NCBI RefSeq assembly: GCF_019061145.1
Contig: NZ_JAHQZS010000004.1
Span: 186,001-250,000 of the forward strand
Length of the DNA: 64,000 nucleotides
Source of the DNA: Anianabacter salinae
GTDB taxonomy: Bacteria > Pseudomonadota > Alphaproteobacteria > Rhodobacterales > Rhodobacteraceae
Direction of reading: 5' to 3'
Shown: positions 14,789-26,441 of the stretch, one piece after another
Numbering within the stretch: the first letter of the stretch is position 1
How the letters are laid out: each line of letters begins with the position of its first letter
The notes under the pieces: generated by a model
The model's database searches: none
What the model was told of the DNA's origin: nothing
The model's input: only the letters and a program-made list of their open reading frames with translations
Translations under genes and position numbers: made by a program

Positions 14789-16264
14789 GTGAAACGTCTG
14801 GCGCAGTGCGTCCGTGCAATCGGACTGTTCATCGGACTTCTTCTTTCGACTCTGTCCACCGCGTCCGCAGCCCCCGTTGCGGAGATGGTGATGGACATGC
14901 GGTCGGGCGAAATCCTGTATTCCCGCAACGCGGACACGCGGCTGCATCCGGCGTCGCTGACCAAGATGATGACGCTCTATGTCGTCTTCGAGGCGGTCGA
15001 GCGCGGCGAGATCACGCTGGATACCGAAGTGAAGATCTCCAAGCACGCCGCGTCCGAACCGCCGTCGAAGCTGGGGCTTCGGTCCGGGCAGCGTATAAAG
15101 CTGCGCTATCTGATCCGCGCCGCAGCGGTGAAATCGGCCAACGATGCCGCAACCGCCCTTGGCGAGGCGATTTCGGGCAGCGAGGCAGCCTTTGCCGAAC
15201 GGATGACCCGCACGGCACGCGCGCTCGGAATGACCAGCACGACGTTCAAGAACGCCCACGGCCTGACCGAAAGCGGGCATCTTTCGACAGCCCGCGACAT
15301 GACGATCATGGGGCGGCACCTGTTCTACGACTACCAGCAATACTACAACCTGTTCTCCCGCACCTCGACCGATGCGGGCGTGCGCGAGGTGGCGAACACC
15401 AACCGCCGCTTCCTGGCCGCCTACGAGGGCGCGGATGGCATCAAGACGGGCTATACCAACGCAGCTGGCTTCAACCTCGTCGCGTCGGCAGTGCGCGGCA
15501 ACGAGCGCGTGATCGCCACGATGTTCGGCGGCCGCTCTACCGCGCAGCGCAACCAGCGCGTCGCGGAATTGCTGGACCTCGGCTTTACCAAGGCGCCGAC
15601 GCGCGTCGCCACGATCCCGCCGGGCAAGCCGCGCTACACCGCGCCCGGCGCCATCGGCACCGAGACGCGCAACGTCGTGCTGGCCGTGGTGAAAAGCATC
15701 AGGCCCATGCCCCGACCGTCCCCGTCCGCCCCGCCGACAGCCGAGATGATCGCCGCCATCGAATCGAGCGTGGCCGAGGCGGTCGTCGCCAGCATCGCTG
15801 CGGACCCGGACACCGACGAGGCCGCAGAAAGCGTCGAGGCGACGCGCCTTGCCCTTGCAACCGCCCCCCTGCCGCAGATCCGTCCCGAGACGATCGCGGT
15901 AGCAGCCGCAGCCAGCGTCGTTCCCGCCGCGCCGGAAGAGACGCCACTGGTCGAGGCCGCGCTGGACCAAGGGAGCACGGACGATGCGGTGCAGGAAGTG
16001 GTCGAGCGGATGTCCACATCGGGCGGGCGTCACTGGGGCATCAATATCGGCCGCTACCCGACGCGGTATCAGGCCGAACAGGTCCTTCTGAAGACCGCGC
16101 TGGCCGAGATCGAGATGCTCGACGAGGCGCTGCGCAAGGTGGTCAAGCAGAACGCGGGATTCGAGGCGAATTTCGTCGGCATGACCAAGGACCACGCGGC
16201 GCTGGCCTGTCGGCGGCTGGTCTCGCGCGCGGTGGAATGCAGCACGCTCGGCCCCAGCGGCTGA
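14789..16264 (+). CDS. D-alanyl-D-alanine carboxypeptidase (PBP5/6 type) with SPOR-like tail
   Basis: Periplasmic serine peptidase that trims the terminal D-Ala of peptidoglycan pentapeptides. The signal peptide spans residues 1-28 (ends ASA). The penicillin-binding triad is complete: S56-L-T-K59 (nucleophile), S116-A-N118 and K219-T-G221. A Pro/Ala-rich linker (about 300-410) leads to a C-terminal SPOR-like domain (GRHWGINIGRYPTRYQAEQV onward), which would bind denuded septal glycan. The 491-residue length fits Rhodobacterales members of this type. The GTG start follows GGGACAAGTGAC. Convergent with yejF. Confidence 0.92.
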   Translation: MKRLAQCVRAIGLFIGLLLSTLSTASAAPVAEMVMDMRSGEILYSRNADTRLHPASLTKMMTLYVVFEAVERGEITLDTEVKISKHAASEPPSKLGLRSGQRIKLRYLIRAAAVKSANDAATALGEAISGSEAAFAERMTRTARALGMTSTTFKNAHGLTESGHLSTARDMTIMGRHLFYDYQQYYNLFSRTSTDAGVREVANTNRRFLAAYEGADGIKTGYTNAAGFNLVASAVRGNERVIATMFGGRSTAQRNQRVAELLDLGFTKAPTRVATIPPGKPRYTAPGAIGTETRNVVLAVVKSIRPMPRPSPSAPPTAEMIAAIESSVAEAVVASIAADPDTDEAAESVEATRLALATAPLPQIRPETIAVAAAASVVPAAPEETPLVEAALDQGSTDDAVQEVVERMSTSGGRHWGINIGRYPTRYQAEQVLLKTALAEIEMLDEALRKVVKQNAGFEANFVGMTKDHAALACRRLVSRAVECSTLGPSG

Positions 16265-16306
16265 CACCCGGCTGAACGGCGGCCCGGCGCCTTCCCGTCA
16301 GGCCGG

Positions 16307-17914
<1,608 letters not shown>

Positions 17915-17975
17915 GCCTGACCCCGGTTTCGGCGTGCTTCGCACGCCGACCGGCCGGGGGGACGCTGTCCCCCCG

Positions 17976-18008
17976 GACCCCCCTGGAGGTATTTGAGGAC
18001 CAAAGATG
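17976..18008 (-). repeat. Dispersed intergenic repeat, copy A
   Basis: A 33-nt core ending TATTTGAGGACCAAAGATG lies between yejE and yejF. It matches the reverse complement of 40284-40315 with few differences. Just beside it, at about 17952-17976, is a G-run/C-run stem (GGGGGGAC/GTCCCCCC). The pair looks like a REP-type element rather than a transposon. Confidence 0.6.
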
Positions 18009-18023
18009 GGAAGGGTCGGCGCG

Positions 18024-19223
18024 TCATTGGAAGGTCTTTCTGGGATCGAACGCATCGCGCACGCCTTCGAAGATGAAGACCAGCAGCGACAGCATGATCG
18101 CGAAGGTGAAAAAGGCGGTGAAGGCGAGCCAGGGCGCCTGCAGGTTCTGCTTGGCCTGCAGCGTCAATTCGCCCAGCGAGGGCGCCGAGGACGGCAGGCC
18201 GAAGCCGAGGAAGTCCAGCGAGGCCAGCGTGCCGATGGTGCCGGTGATGATGAAGGGCAGCATCGTCAGCGTGGCGACCATCGCGTTGGGCAGCATGTGG
18301 CGGAACATGATCGTCGTGTTCGACACACCCAGCGCCTTGGCTGCGCGGATGTATTCGAAGTTGCGCGCGCGCAGGAATTCGGCGCGCACCACGCCGACGA
18401 GCGCGGGCCAGCCGAACAGCGCCGTCAGGAACACCAGGAGCCAGAATGATCGCCCCAGGATCGCGAACATGATGATGATGATGTAGAGCGACGGGGTCGA
18501 CACCCAGATCTCGATGAGGCGCTGGAAGACAAGGTCGATCCAGCCGCCGAAATAGCCTTGCACCGCGCCCGCGACGATGCCGATCAGGCTGGCCACCCCG
18601 GTCACGATGATGGTGAACAGGATCGACAGCCGGAAGCCGTAGATCACCCGCGCCAGCACGTCGCGCGCGGTGTCGTCGGTGCCCAGAAGGTGCTTGCCGT
18701 CCGGCGCCGAGGGCGCGGTGCCGTCGATCTGGTTGATCGTGTTGAAGCTGTAGGGGATCGGCGGCCAAAGCAGCCAGCCCTTGCTGATCTCCTCGCCGCT
18801 GACGATGCCGTCGTCTGCGTCCGCCAGTATCCCTTCGGGATCGTCGAAGCAGTCGACAAGGCCGCCCGAGACGATGAGGCAGCGCACCTCGATGTCGGAA
18901 TACACCGCCTCGGTCCTGAAATCGCCACCGAACTCGGTCTCGGGGTAGAAGTTGAACACCGGGGTGTAGAGCTCGCCCCGGTAGCTGACGAGGATCGGCC
19001 GATCGTTGGCGATGAACTCGGCGAACAGCGACAGGCCGAACAGGATGCAGAAGATCACCAGCGACCAGTAGGCGCGCCCGTTCTTGCGGAAGTTCCGCCA
19101 GCGGCGCCGGTTCAGCGGCGAGGGCTGATACCAGCGCGTCTTGCGCGGCGGCACCACGGGCGCGGGCGCGCCGGGATCGCCGGGCATCGGTTCGGGGATC
19201 AGGTCATCCTCGCGGAGTGCCAC
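18024..19223 (-). CDS. yejE: ABC transporter permease YejE
   Basis: Inner-membrane permease of the YejABEF importer, 399 residues. It has the long cytoplasmic N-terminus typical of YejE, a first helix (YWSLVIFCILFGLSLFAEF), a large periplasmic insertion and the binding-protein-dependent permease core (FRHMLPNAMVATLTMLPFI holds the EAA-type coupling loop). The GTG at 19223 lies just after the yejB stop behind GGAGGG and is preferred to a start 48 bp upstream inside yejB. Start choice matters because an internal ATG at 19187 is also possible. Confidence 0.92.
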   Translation of the reverse strand: MALREDDLIPEPMPGDPGAPAPVVPPRKTRWYQPSPLNRRRWRNFRKNGRAYWSLVIFCILFGLSLFAEFIANDRPILVSYRGELYTPVFNFYPETEFGGDFRTEAVYSDIEVRCLIVSGGLVDCFDDPEGILADADDGIVSGEEISKGWLLWPPIPYSFNTINQIDGTAPSAPDGKHLLGTDDTARDVLARVIYGFRLSILFTIIVTGVASLIGIVAGAVQGYFGGWIDLVFQRLIEIWVSTPSLYIIIIMFAILGRSFWLLVFLTALFGWPALVGVVRAEFLRARNFEYIRAAKALGVSNTTIMFRHMLPNAMVATLTMLPFIITGTIGTLASLDFLGFGLPSSAPSLGELTLQAKQNLQAPWLAFTAFFTFAIMLSLLVFIFEGVRDAFDPRKTFQ

Positions 19224-19224
19224 G

Positions 19225-20301
19225 TCAGCCCTCCCTCGAGGAGAAGTCGATGCGCGGATCGACGAAGACATACATCAGGTCCGACAGGATGCCGACGACA
19301 AGGCTGATCAGGCCGAACACGAAGAGCGTTCCGAAGATCACCGGGTAGTCGCGCGCCACTGCAGCCTCGAACCCGAGCCGCCCCAGCCCGTCGAGCGAGA
19401 AGATCGTCTCGATGATGATCGACGCGCCAAAGAACACGCCGATGAACAGCGCCGGGAAGCCCGCGATCACGATCAGCATGGCGTTGCGGAAGATGTGACC
19501 GTAAAGGACGCGCGATTCGGACAGACCCTTGGCCTTGGCGGTGACGACATACTGCTTCTTGATCTCGTCGAGGAACGAGTTCTTGGTCAGCAGCGTCAGC
19601 GTCGCGAAGCTGGAGATCGTGGTGGCCAGAACCGGCAGGGTGATGTGCCAGAAATAGTCGCCGACCTTGCCGATCAGCGACAGCTGGTCCCAGTTGTCCG
19701 AGGTCAGGCCGCGCAGCGGGAACCACTGGAAATACGACCCGCCCGCGAACACGACCAAGAGGAGAATCGCGAACAGGAAGCCGGGGATCGCGTAGCCGAC
19801 GATGATGAGCGACGAGGTCCAGGTGTCGAAGGACGTGCCGTCCTTGACCGCCTTGCGGATGCCGAGCGGGATCGAGATGAGATAGGCGATCAGCGTGGAC
19901 CATAGGCCAAGCGTGATCGACACCGGCAGCTTTTCCACCACCAGGTCGATGACCGAGATCGAGCGGAAATAGCTCTCTCCGAAGTCGAGGCGCATGTAGT
20001 CCCACATCATGTTCAGGAACCTCTCCAGCGGCGGCTTGTCGAAGCCGAACTCGCGTTCCAGTTCCTCGATGAACTCGGGCGGCAGGCCGCGGGCGCCTGC
20101 ATATTCGCTGTCGCTCGCGCGCTCGAAATCCTGCCCGCTGCCTGCAAAGCTTTCGAACACGTCGCCGCCGCCTTCCATGCGGGCGATGATCTGTTCGATC
20201 GGGCCGCCGGGCACGAATTGCGTCAGGGTGAAGTTCACGATCATGATCCCGATCAGCGTCGGGATCACGAGCAACAGACGTCTGAGGATGTAGGCGCCCA
20301 T
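19225..20301 (-). CDS. yejB: ABC transporter permease YejB
   Basis: Inner-membrane permease, 358 residues. The N-terminus matches the DppB/OppB pattern ([20 protein letters not shown], then [16 protein letters not shown]), with a YejB-typical periplasmic segment before helix 2 and the permease core ([19 protein letters not shown]). It pairs with YejE; the two genes are separated by one base. It follows yejA by 4 bp. Confidence 0.93.
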   Translation of the reverse strand: MGAYILRRLLLVIPTLIGIMIVNFTLTQFVPGGPIEQIIARMEGGGDVFESFAGSGQDFERASDSEYAGARGLPPEFIEELEREFGFDKPPLERFLNMMWDYMRLDFGESYFRSISVIDLVVEKLPVSITLGLWSTLIAYLISIPLGIRKAVKDGTSFDTWTSSLIIVGYAIPGFLFAILLLVVFAGGSYFQWFPLRGLTSDNWDQLSLIGKVGDYFWHITLPVLATTISSFATLTLLTKNSFLDEIKKQYVVTAKAKGLSESRVLYGHIFRNAMLIVIAGFPALFIGVFFGASIIIETIFSLDGLGRLGFEAAVARDYPVIFGTLFVFGLISLVVGILSDLMYVFVDPRIDFSSREG

Positions 20302-20305
20302 GAAA

Positions 20306-22222
20306 TCAGAGCGCCCCCGAAGCCCTCAACGCATCAAGCCGCTCGGCGTCGACCCACCAGAAATCGAGCGCGCCGGTGCCCAGCGGCGGCAGGTCGTCCG
20401 GGTGACGGTAGACATCCCAGTAGGCCACCCAGGTGTCGGGCAGGTAGAAGTAAGGGATGTCGAAGCTTAGGTGCCGCAGCGTCCGGTCAAGCGCATTGGT
20501 GGCGTCGATCAGCGGCTGCAACTCGGTGGTGTTCTCGATCTCCTTGAGCAGCCGGTCCACGCCCTCGTTCTTCAGCCGCATGATGTTGCGCGAGCTTTCG
20601 TCGGCGCCTTCGGACCCGAACCACTGCCCAAGCCCCGTCGACGGCTCGAAGCCCATGCTGAAGATCTGGTTGGTCAGGTCGAAATCGCTGCCCCGGCGGC
20701 GTTCGACGTATTGCGCGGTATCCATCCGCTCCAGCTCGCCGTCCACGCCGATCAGCGCGAGGTTCGCCAGGAACGGCGTGATGACGCGGTCATAGCGCGC
20801 GTTGAACTGGATGAAGTTCAGCGTCAGCCGCTCGCCGTCCTTGGTGCGCACACCGTCTTCGCCAAGCTCCCATCCGGCCTCGTCCAGAAGGCGGTTCGCC
20901 TCGCGGATGATCGACCGTGCGGGCTGGTTGCTGTCGGCGGAATGCTCGACCGGCACGCGCGCGGGTTCGGTGAGGATCGCCGCGTCCAGAAGCCCTTCGT
21001 CCACAAGCGGTTGCAGAAGCGCCAGTTCGCCCTCGGTCGGCAGCCCGTCGGCGGCAAGGTCGGTGCCGGTCCAGAACGAGATCGGCTGCCCGTAATCGCC
21101 GAAATAGAGCGTGTCGTTCGACCATTCGAAGTTGAACATCATCGCCACGGCGCGGCGGACACGGATGTCCTGCCATTTCTCGCGGTTCAGGTTGAAGTTC
21201 CAGGAGAACCGCTGCGCCACGGACCCGTCGGGGATTTCCTCGCGCACGACATTGCCCGCCTGCGCGGCCGGGAAATCATAGCCGGTGTTCCAGTCCGCCG
21301 GATCGCTTTCGTTGCGGATCAGGTATTCGCCCGCCTTGAAGGCTTCCAGCGCGGCAGAGGTGTCGCCGAAATACTCGACGCGGATCGTCTCGTAATTGTT
21401 GCTGCCCTGGGACAGCGGATGCTCGGCGCCCCAGTAGTCGGGATTCTTGCGGTAGACGACACGGCGGTTGTAGTCGACCTCGTCCAGAACATAGGCGCCG
21501 GTGGACATGAACGGCGTCTCGGACGGCTTGTCGAGCCGCGCGCCGGTTTCCTCGAACCATGCTTTACTGAACACGGGCGTTGACCCGGCTTGCTGCACGC
21601 GCACCTTGGCGGGCATGTAGTCGGAAAACTCGAAGCGGATGGTATGGTCGTCGATCACCTCGACGCTGTCATAGAACTGCACGGCCGCCTGCCGGTATTC
21701 GGGGATACCCTGCTCGGTGAACAACTGGTTCGTGAAGGCGACATCATGCGCCGTCATCGGCGTGCCGTCGGCAAAGGTCACGTCGTCGCGCAGCGTGAAC
21801 TCGGCATAGGTGCGCGCCTCGTCGTATTCGACCGTCTCGCACAGGAAGCAATACGCGCCATAGGGATCGTCGAGGGTCGAAGTCATCAGCCGCTCGGTGC
21901 CGATGGTGTTCAGCGCCGCCGCCACGCCCGCGATGGCATACTGGTTGAAGCTGTCGAAATTCCCGATGCTCCAGGTGGAATATTCGCCGCCACCCGGCGC
22001 GTCCGGGTTCACGTAGTCAAGCGTGTCGCCGGGCTGGTATTTCAGCTCGCCAAAGTTGGTGTAGCCGTGGCTGGTGATCACCTCGCCCTCTTGCGCCTTG
22101 GCAAGAGTGGCCGTCAGCGCAAGCGCCAGAACGGCCACGGAAAGCGAAAGGAGCGCACTCAACTTGCGCGGCCCGGTCTCGTCGGGGGTCAAGGCGATGG
22201 CGCGAGGCTGGCGATGGGCCAT
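20306..22222 (-). CDS. yejA: Extracellular solute-binding protein YejA
   Basis: Periplasmic substrate-binding protein of family 5 (oligopeptide binders), 638 residues. The signal peptide ends near LAKAQ (residues 1-44), with a long N-region. Family features include [21 protein letters not shown] and the conserved [20 protein letters not shown] segment typical of YejA. YejABEF imports microcin C in enterobacteria and, with YejA/YepA proteins, murein peptides in Rhizobiales (established for relatives). First gene of the operon. Confidence 0.92.
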   Translation of the reverse strand: MAHRQPRAIALTPDETGPRKLSALLSLSVAVLALALTATLAKAQEGEVITSHGYTNFGELKYQPGDTLDYVNPDAPGGGEYSTWSIGNFDSFNQYAIAGVAAALNTIGTERLMTSTLDDPYGAYCFLCETVEYDEARTYAEFTLRDDVTFADGTPMTAHDVAFTNQLFTEQGIPEYRQAAVQFYDSVEVIDDHTIRFEFSDYMPAKVRVQQAGSTPVFSKAWFEETGARLDKPSETPFMSTGAYVLDEVDYNRRVVYRKNPDYWGAEHPLSQGSNNYETIRVEYFGDTSAALEAFKAGEYLIRNESDPADWNTGYDFPAAQAGNVVREEIPDGSVAQRFSWNFNLNREKWQDIRVRRAVAMMFNFEWSNDTLYFGDYGQPISFWTGTDLAADGLPTEGELALLQPLVDEGLLDAAILTEPARVPVEHSADSNQPARSIIREANRLLDEAGWELGEDGVRTKDGERLTLNFIQFNARYDRVITPFLANLALIGVDGELERMDTAQYVERRRGSDFDLTNQIFSMGFEPSTGLGQWFGSEGADESSRNIMRLKNEGVDRLLKEIENTTELQPLIDATNALDRTLRHLSFDIPYFYLPDTWVAYWDVYRHPDDLPPLGTGALDFWWVDAERLDALRASGAL

Positions 22223-22311
22223 GAAGCGAACTCCCGTGGTGTCATGTCACACGATTTATCAAATGAGGCTAAAGGCCAAGAAGTCGACTGTTCAAGTTGA
22301 ATTCCCGTGAT

Positions 22312-22364
22312 GCCCCGGTGAAGGCCGGGGCAGGAATGAAAAAGGCCGCCCGAAAGGCGGCCTT
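22312..22364 (-). terminator. Terminator of the cytochrome cy gene
   Basis: The stem AAGGCCGCC / GGCGGCCTT with loop CGAAA (22342-22364) is followed on the minus strand by a T-run (CCTTTTTC), a standard intrinsic terminator. A second stem, GCCCCGG/CCGGGGC, lies at 22312-22331. Confidence 0.8.
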
Positions 22365-22384
22365 GGTGCAGAATGTCGGCGCGT

Positions 22385-22912
22385 TCAGCTTCCTGTCGAC
22401 TGCAGGAACGCGATCAGGTTCGCGCGATCCTCGACATCATCCATTCCGCGATAGCTCATCGCGGTACCCGGCGCCCACTCGCGCGGGTTCTCGAGAAAGC
22501 CGTTCAGGTTCTCGGGGGACCAGACATCCGCGACCTCGACCAGCGCGCCCGAGTAGTTGAAGCCGTCGATCGATGCGACGTCGCGTCCGACCACGCCGTC
22601 GAGGTGCGGACCGACGCCATCGGTGCCGTCCAGCTTGTGGCAGGCCTGGCAGGCGCGGAACAGGCTTTCGCCATCGTCGGCACTGGCGGTCTGGAACACT
22701 TCGTCAAAGCTCGGGCCAGCGTCTGCCTCGGCGGTGTCTTCGCCGCCTTCTTCCTCGCCGGTGTCGATCGAATAGGCTTGCGCATGTTCTTCGCCGTGGC
22801 CTTCCGCGCCGACGTGATAAATCGCCTCGGCGGCCCATGCCCCCAGCAGGAAGACCAGCAGCGATCCACAAACCGCGCCAATCACCTTGGTCATCGTCAT
22901 CGTGTCGAACAT
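22385..22912 (-). CDS. cycY: Membrane-anchored cytochrome c (cytochrome cy)
   Basis: Electron carrier between the bc1 complex and terminal oxidases or the photosynthetic reaction centre, tethered to the inner membrane. Residues 9-28 form an uncleaved anchor. An acidic Glu/Asp/Gly-rich linker (about 36-68) follows, then a class I cytochrome c domain with C88-QA-C91-H92 and the sixth ligand M152 in PGTAMSY. The ATG at 22912 gives the usual MFDTMTMTK N-terminus; upstream ATG and TTG starts are less likely. Monocistronic, with its own terminator. CycM is the equivalent name in other genera. Confidence 0.93.
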   Translation of the reverse strand: MFDTMTMTKVIGAVCGSLLVFLLGAWAAEAIYHVGAEGHGEEHAQAYSIDTGEEEGGEDTAEADAGPSFDEVFQTASADDGESLFRACQACHKLDGTDGVGPHLDGVVGRDVASIDGFNYSGALVEVADVWSPENLNGFLENPREWAPGTAMSYRGMDDVEDRANLIAFLQSTGS

Positions 22913-23029
22913 GTCGCGTTCCATTCCGTGCAAATTCGCGCGCTATCTATCCCCTTCCTCCTGTCCTGTTCAAGCGGTATGACCCGCGACCAAACGACCT
23001 TTGCGCAACAGATTGACGGACCGGCACAA

Positions 23030-23869
23030 ATGACGCAGCGCATCGCGTTCCAGGGAGAACTTGGCGCCTACTCGCACCAGGCCTGCAAGGAAGCCCGCCC
23101 CGAGATGGAGGCGCTGGCCTGCCGCACCTTCGAGGACGTGATCGCGGCGGTCCGCTCGGGCGAGGCGGAACTGGCGATGCTTCCGGTCGAGAACTCGACC
23201 TATGGCCGCGTTGCCGACATCCACCGCCTGCTGCCCGAAAGCGGCCTGCACATCATCGACGAAGCCTTCGTGCGGGTGCACATCAACCTTCTTGGCGTTC
23301 CGGGCGCGCAGATCGCCGAGGTCACCGACGCCTGGAGCCACCTCGTTCTGCTGCCCCAGTGCAGCGGCTTTCTGCGCGAGCATGGCATCACCGGGCGGCT
23401 GTCCACTGACAACGCCCGCGCCGCCAAGGATGTCGCCGCCAAGGGTGACAAGACGCAGGCCGCGCTGGCCTCGGAACTGGCGGGCGAGATCTATGGTCTC
23501 GACGTGCTGGCGCGCCACATTGAGGATCACGACCGCAACACCACCCGCTTTCTGGTGATGTCGCGCACGCCCAACCTCGACCGGCGCGGCGATACAAAGA
23601 TGGTGACGACGTTCGTTTTCCGCGTCCGCAACATTCCCGCCGCGCTTTACAAGGCGATGGGCGGGTTCGCGACGAACGGCGTGAACATGACCAAGCTGGA
23701 AAGCTACATGGTCGACGGATCGTTCACCGCCACGCAGTTCTATTCCGACATCGAGGGCCATCCCGAAGACGCCAACGTGAAACGCGCGCTGGACGAGCTT
23801 GGGTTCTTCACATCGGAAATGCGGGTGCTTGGCGTCTATCCCGCCGACCCGAACCGCCCCGCGCTTTGA
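23030..23869 (+). CDS. pheA: Prephenate dehydratase
   Basis: Converts prephenate to phenylpyruvate in phenylalanine synthesis. Monofunctional form of 279 residues. The catalytic domain shows RIAFQGELGAYSHQAC, then AMLPVENSTYGRVADIH, LLPQCSGFL and the TRFLVMSR segment with the active-site Thr. A C-terminal ACT domain (FVFRVRNIPAALYKAMGGF, then KLESYMVDGSFTATQFYSDIEGH) has the GALV/ESRP-like Phe-binding elements for feedback inhibition. The ATG at 23030 gives the standard N-terminus; an in-frame ATG at 22979 is possible. Divergent from cycY. Confidence 0.95.
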   Translation: MTQRIAFQGELGAYSHQACKEARPEMEALACRTFEDVIAAVRSGEAELAMLPVENSTYGRVADIHRLLPESGLHIIDEAFVRVHINLLGVPGAQIAEVTDAWSHLVLLPQCSGFLREHGITGRLSTDNARAAKDVAAKGDKTQAALASELAGEIYGLDVLARHIEDHDRNTTRFLVMSRTPNLDRRGDTKMVTTFVFRVRNIPAALYKAMGGFATNGVNMTKLESYMVDGSFTATQFYSDIEGHPEDANVKRALDELGFFTSEMRVLGVYPADPNRPAL

Positions 23870-23873
23870 CCGC

Positions 23874-24344
23874 TCAGGCGGTGCCGGGGCCGTGACGGTC
23901 TTCGGCAGCCTGCTTGAAACTGGCGATCCGCGCCTCAAGCCGGCGCTGGATCGTGCCGCGCGCGAACTTCAGCGATTGCAGCAGCAGACGCCCCGAAAGG
24001 GTCGAGGCCGTCAGGTCGACGGCAAAGCTCACCCGCGTGCGGCGCGGCGACAGCGGCAGGAACTCCGCGTCGATGGCGCCGTCGATCCCGCCGCTGCCGG
24101 ACAGGATGCGCAGTCCGTTCGGGCGGTCGAACTCTTCGATCCGGGCCTTGATCTTGCGGTCCTTGCCCCGGAACTTGGCAAGCAGCAGCCATTCCGACCC
24201 AAGCCCCGGCATCCCGGCGGCATCGGTGCGCCGCACCTCGATCCCGCGCCGCATGGCCTGCCGTTCGAACCGGTCGAAATCGGTCGCCATGGCGAACACG
24301 TCCGCGATCGGCGCGTCGACATCTTCCCTGACACTGAACTTCAT
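23874..24344 (-). CDS. SRPBCC/polyketide-cyclase-like protein
   Basis: A 156-residue START-like helix-grip protein: KFSVREDVDAPIADVFAMAT is the opening strand-helix pattern, and strands such as GSEWLLLAKFRGKDRKIKA and TRVSFAVDLTA follow. The C-terminal part is basic. A role in binding a hydrophobic small molecule is typical of the fold; the actual ligand is unknown. The ATG at 24344 follows GGCGAGG. Convergent with pheA, 4 bp from its stop. Confidence 0.75.
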   Translation of the reverse strand: MKFSVREDVDAPIADVFAMATDFDRFERQAMRRGIEVRRTDAAGMPGLGSEWLLLAKFRGKDRKIKARIEEFDRPNGLRILSGSGGIDGAIDAEFLPLSPRRTRVSFAVDLTASTLSGRLLLQSLKFARGTIQRRLEARIASFKQAAEDRHGPGTA

Positions 24345-24552
24345 TGCCTCGCCATTCCTGCCCCGCGCGGCGGTCTTTGCCCTGCCGTGCCCCCCGAAAG
24401 AGCCTTTGTCCCGACCGCGCGTCCGGGCGAGTGTGCCGAACGCTGACCGAACCTGTCTTCGTGGATGACACCTGCAGACCACACTGTGCGGCCCGCCGTC
24501 TACAGTCGAGACCGGATCACCGCCCCAAAGGCCGCCGCTATCGGGAATCAGG

Positions 24553-25404
24553 TCACAGTGCCGCCTTGCGACCTTCTTCGAGATAGATTTCCCGCAGGCG
24601 CACCGCGATCGGCCCCGGAGCGCCGCCGCCAACCGCCGCGCCGTCGATCTCGACGACCGGCTGCACAAAGGTGGTGGCAGAGGTCACAAAGGCCTCGTCC
24701 GCGCCTTGCGCCTCTTCGATGGTGAACGCCCGCTCCTCGACCTGCATCTGCGCCTCGGCGGCGATCCGCAACACGGCGGCGCGGGTGATCCCGGCAAGGA
24801 TCTCAGTGCCCAGCTGCCGGGTGATAATCTTGTTGCCCTTCACGATATAGGCGTTGTTCGACGTGCCCTCGGTCACAGCCCCGTCCTCGACCATCCAGGC
24901 ATCGTCGGCGCCTGCGGCCTTGGCCATCATCTTGCCCATCGACGGATACAGCAGCTGCACCGTCTTGATGTCGCGCCGCCCCCAGCGCTGATCCTCGATG
25001 GAAATCACCTTGATCCCGGTCTTCGCAGCAGGATTGTCCACCACCGACTTGGCCTGCGTGAACAGCACCAGCGACGGCTTTGCCTCCTTGGGATAGGCGA
25101 AGTCGCGGTCCGCCGCGCCGCGCGACACCTGCAGGTACACCAGCCCCTCGGTCAGATCGTTGCGCGCCACCAGCTCGCGGTGGATCGCCAGAAGCGTGTC
25201 CTCGTCCACCGGGCTGGCCATCTCCAGCTCTGACAGCGACCGCCACAGGCGTTTGGCGTGGCCGGGGAAATCGACCAGCTTGCCGTCCAGCACGCTGGTC
25301 ACTTCATAGACCGCATCGGCGAACAGGAACCCCCGGTCGAACACGGAAATCTTCGCGTCTTCCTCGGGCACGTAGTCCCCGTTGACATAGACGATGCGGC
25401 TCAT
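24553..25404 (-). CDS. dat: D-amino-acid aminotransferase (PLP fold class IV)
   Basis: Transfers amino groups between D-amino acids and 2-oxo acids. The 283-residue class IV aminotransferase has the PLP lysine K147 in RDIKTVQLLYP, the EGTSNNAYIV phosphate/cofactor segment, and DRGFLFADAVYEVT at the N-terminus. The branched-chain and ADC-lyase relatives share the fold. The D-amino-acid call rests on the D-AAT-like sequence around K147 and on the adjoining dgcA and dgcN genes. The ATG at 25404 follows GAAGGAGAC. It lies 13 bp downstream of dgcA. Confidence 0.85.
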   Translation of the reverse strand: MSRIVYVNGDYVPEEDAKISVFDRGFLFADAVYEVTSVLDGKLVDFPGHAKRLWRSLSELEMASPVDEDTLLAIHRELVARNDLTEGLVYLQVSRGAADRDFAYPKEAKPSLVLFTQAKSVVDNPAAKTGIKVISIEDQRWGRRDIKTVQLLYPSMGKMMAKAAGADDAWMVEDGAVTEGTSNNAYIVKGNKIITRQLGTEILAGITRAAVLRIAAEAQMQVEERAFTIEEAQGADEAFVTSATTFVQPVVEIDGAAVGGGAPGPIAVRLREIYLEEGRKAAL

Positions 25405-25417
25405 GGACGTGTCTCCT

Positions 25418-26383
25418 TCAACCCCACAACTCGGGCTCGGCTGGGTGTATCCCGCCCGCGTCGAAATGCAAGGGAACCTCGCGGTCCTCGGCCAGCAGAA
25501 GCGGCCCGTCAAGGTCCGTCACCGCCGCCCCCTGCGCCACCAGAACCGCAGGCGCCATCGCCAGAGATGATCCGACCATGCAGCCCACCATCACCTCGAA
25601 CCCCGCCGTGCGCGCCGCGTCGCGCAGCGCCAGCGCCTCGGTCAACCCGCCGGTCTTGTCGAGCTTGATGTTCACCATGTCGTACTTGCCCTTCAGAGCG
25701 GGCAGGGATGCGCGGTCATGGCACGCCTCGTCGGCGCAGACCGGCAAGGGGCGCGCGATCTCGGCCAGCATGTCGTCGGCGCCTGCAGGCAATGGCTGTT
25801 CCACCATCTTCACGCCCAGGCGCACCAGATGCGGCGCCAGATCGGAATAGACCTCTGCCGTCCAGCCCTCGTTGGCGTCCACGATGATGTCCGCTGCGGG
25901 CGCGCCCGCGCGCACCGCCTCGAGCCGCGCCATGTCGTCCGGCGTGCCCAGCTTGATCTTCAACAGCGGCCGATGGGCATGACGCGCCGCCGCCGCCCGC
26001 ATCCGCTCGGGCGTATCCAGCGACAGGGTATAGGCGGTGATCTGCGGCCCCGGCGCGGCCAGCCCGGCCAACTGCCACACCCGCCGCCCCGCCGCCTTCG
26101 CCTCAAGGTCCCACAGCGCGCAATCCACCGCGTTCCGCGCCGCCCCCGGCTCCAGCGCCTCTTGCAGCGCCGCCCGCTCGATCCCCGGCTCAAGCCCCTC
26201 GATCTGCGCCTTCACACTGTCCAGTGTCTCGCCGTAGCGGGCGTAGGGAACGCACTCGCCCCAGCCCGCCGCGCCGCCGCGCGCCACCCGTACCGTGACC
26301 ACCTCGGCCCGGTCGCGCGAGCCGCGCGAGATGGTGAACACCTCTGCCAGCCGGAACGTGTCGAACCGCACCTCGAATGTCAT
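25418..26383 (-). CDS. dgcA: N-acetyl-D-glutamate racemase / dipeptide epimerase (enolase superfamily)
   Basis: A 321-residue muconate-lactonizing subgroup protein. The active site is complete: LKIKLG (K142, K144), metal ligands D169 (VDANEGW), E195 (VEQPL) and D218 (ADEA), and the opposite-face Lys in NIKLDKTGG (K240/K243). Most databases would call it L-Ala-D/L-Glu epimerase. Next to dgcN, the recently described D-glutamate route (N-acetylation by DgcN, then racemisation by DgcA) is the better inference. Both roles link to peptidoglycan-derived D-Glu. Confidence 0.85.
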   Translation of the reverse strand: MTFEVRFDTFRLAEVFTISRGSRDRAEVVTVRVARGGAAGWGECVPYARYGETLDSVKAQIEGLEPGIERAALQEALEPGAARNAVDCALWDLEAKAAGRRVWQLAGLAAPGPQITAYTLSLDTPERMRAAAARHAHRPLLKIKLGTPDDMARLEAVRAGAPAADIIVDANEGWTAEVYSDLAPHLVRLGVKMVEQPLPAGADDMLAEIARPLPVCADEACHDRASLPALKGKYDMVNIKLDKTGGLTEALALRDAARTAGFEVMVGCMVGSSLAMAPAVLVAQGAAVTDLDGPLLLAEDREVPLHFDAGGIHPAEPELWG

Positions 26384-26441
26384 CGCGCCCCCGGTTTCTT
26401 CTTGGCAAAAATACTCTGATCAAACGCCCGCCAAGGGCACC

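Noticed and set aside
14762-16267. Minus-strand ORF of 501 codons opposite the DD-carboxypeptidase
   Set aside because: Antisense shadow of a gene with complete SxxK, SxN and KTG motifs.
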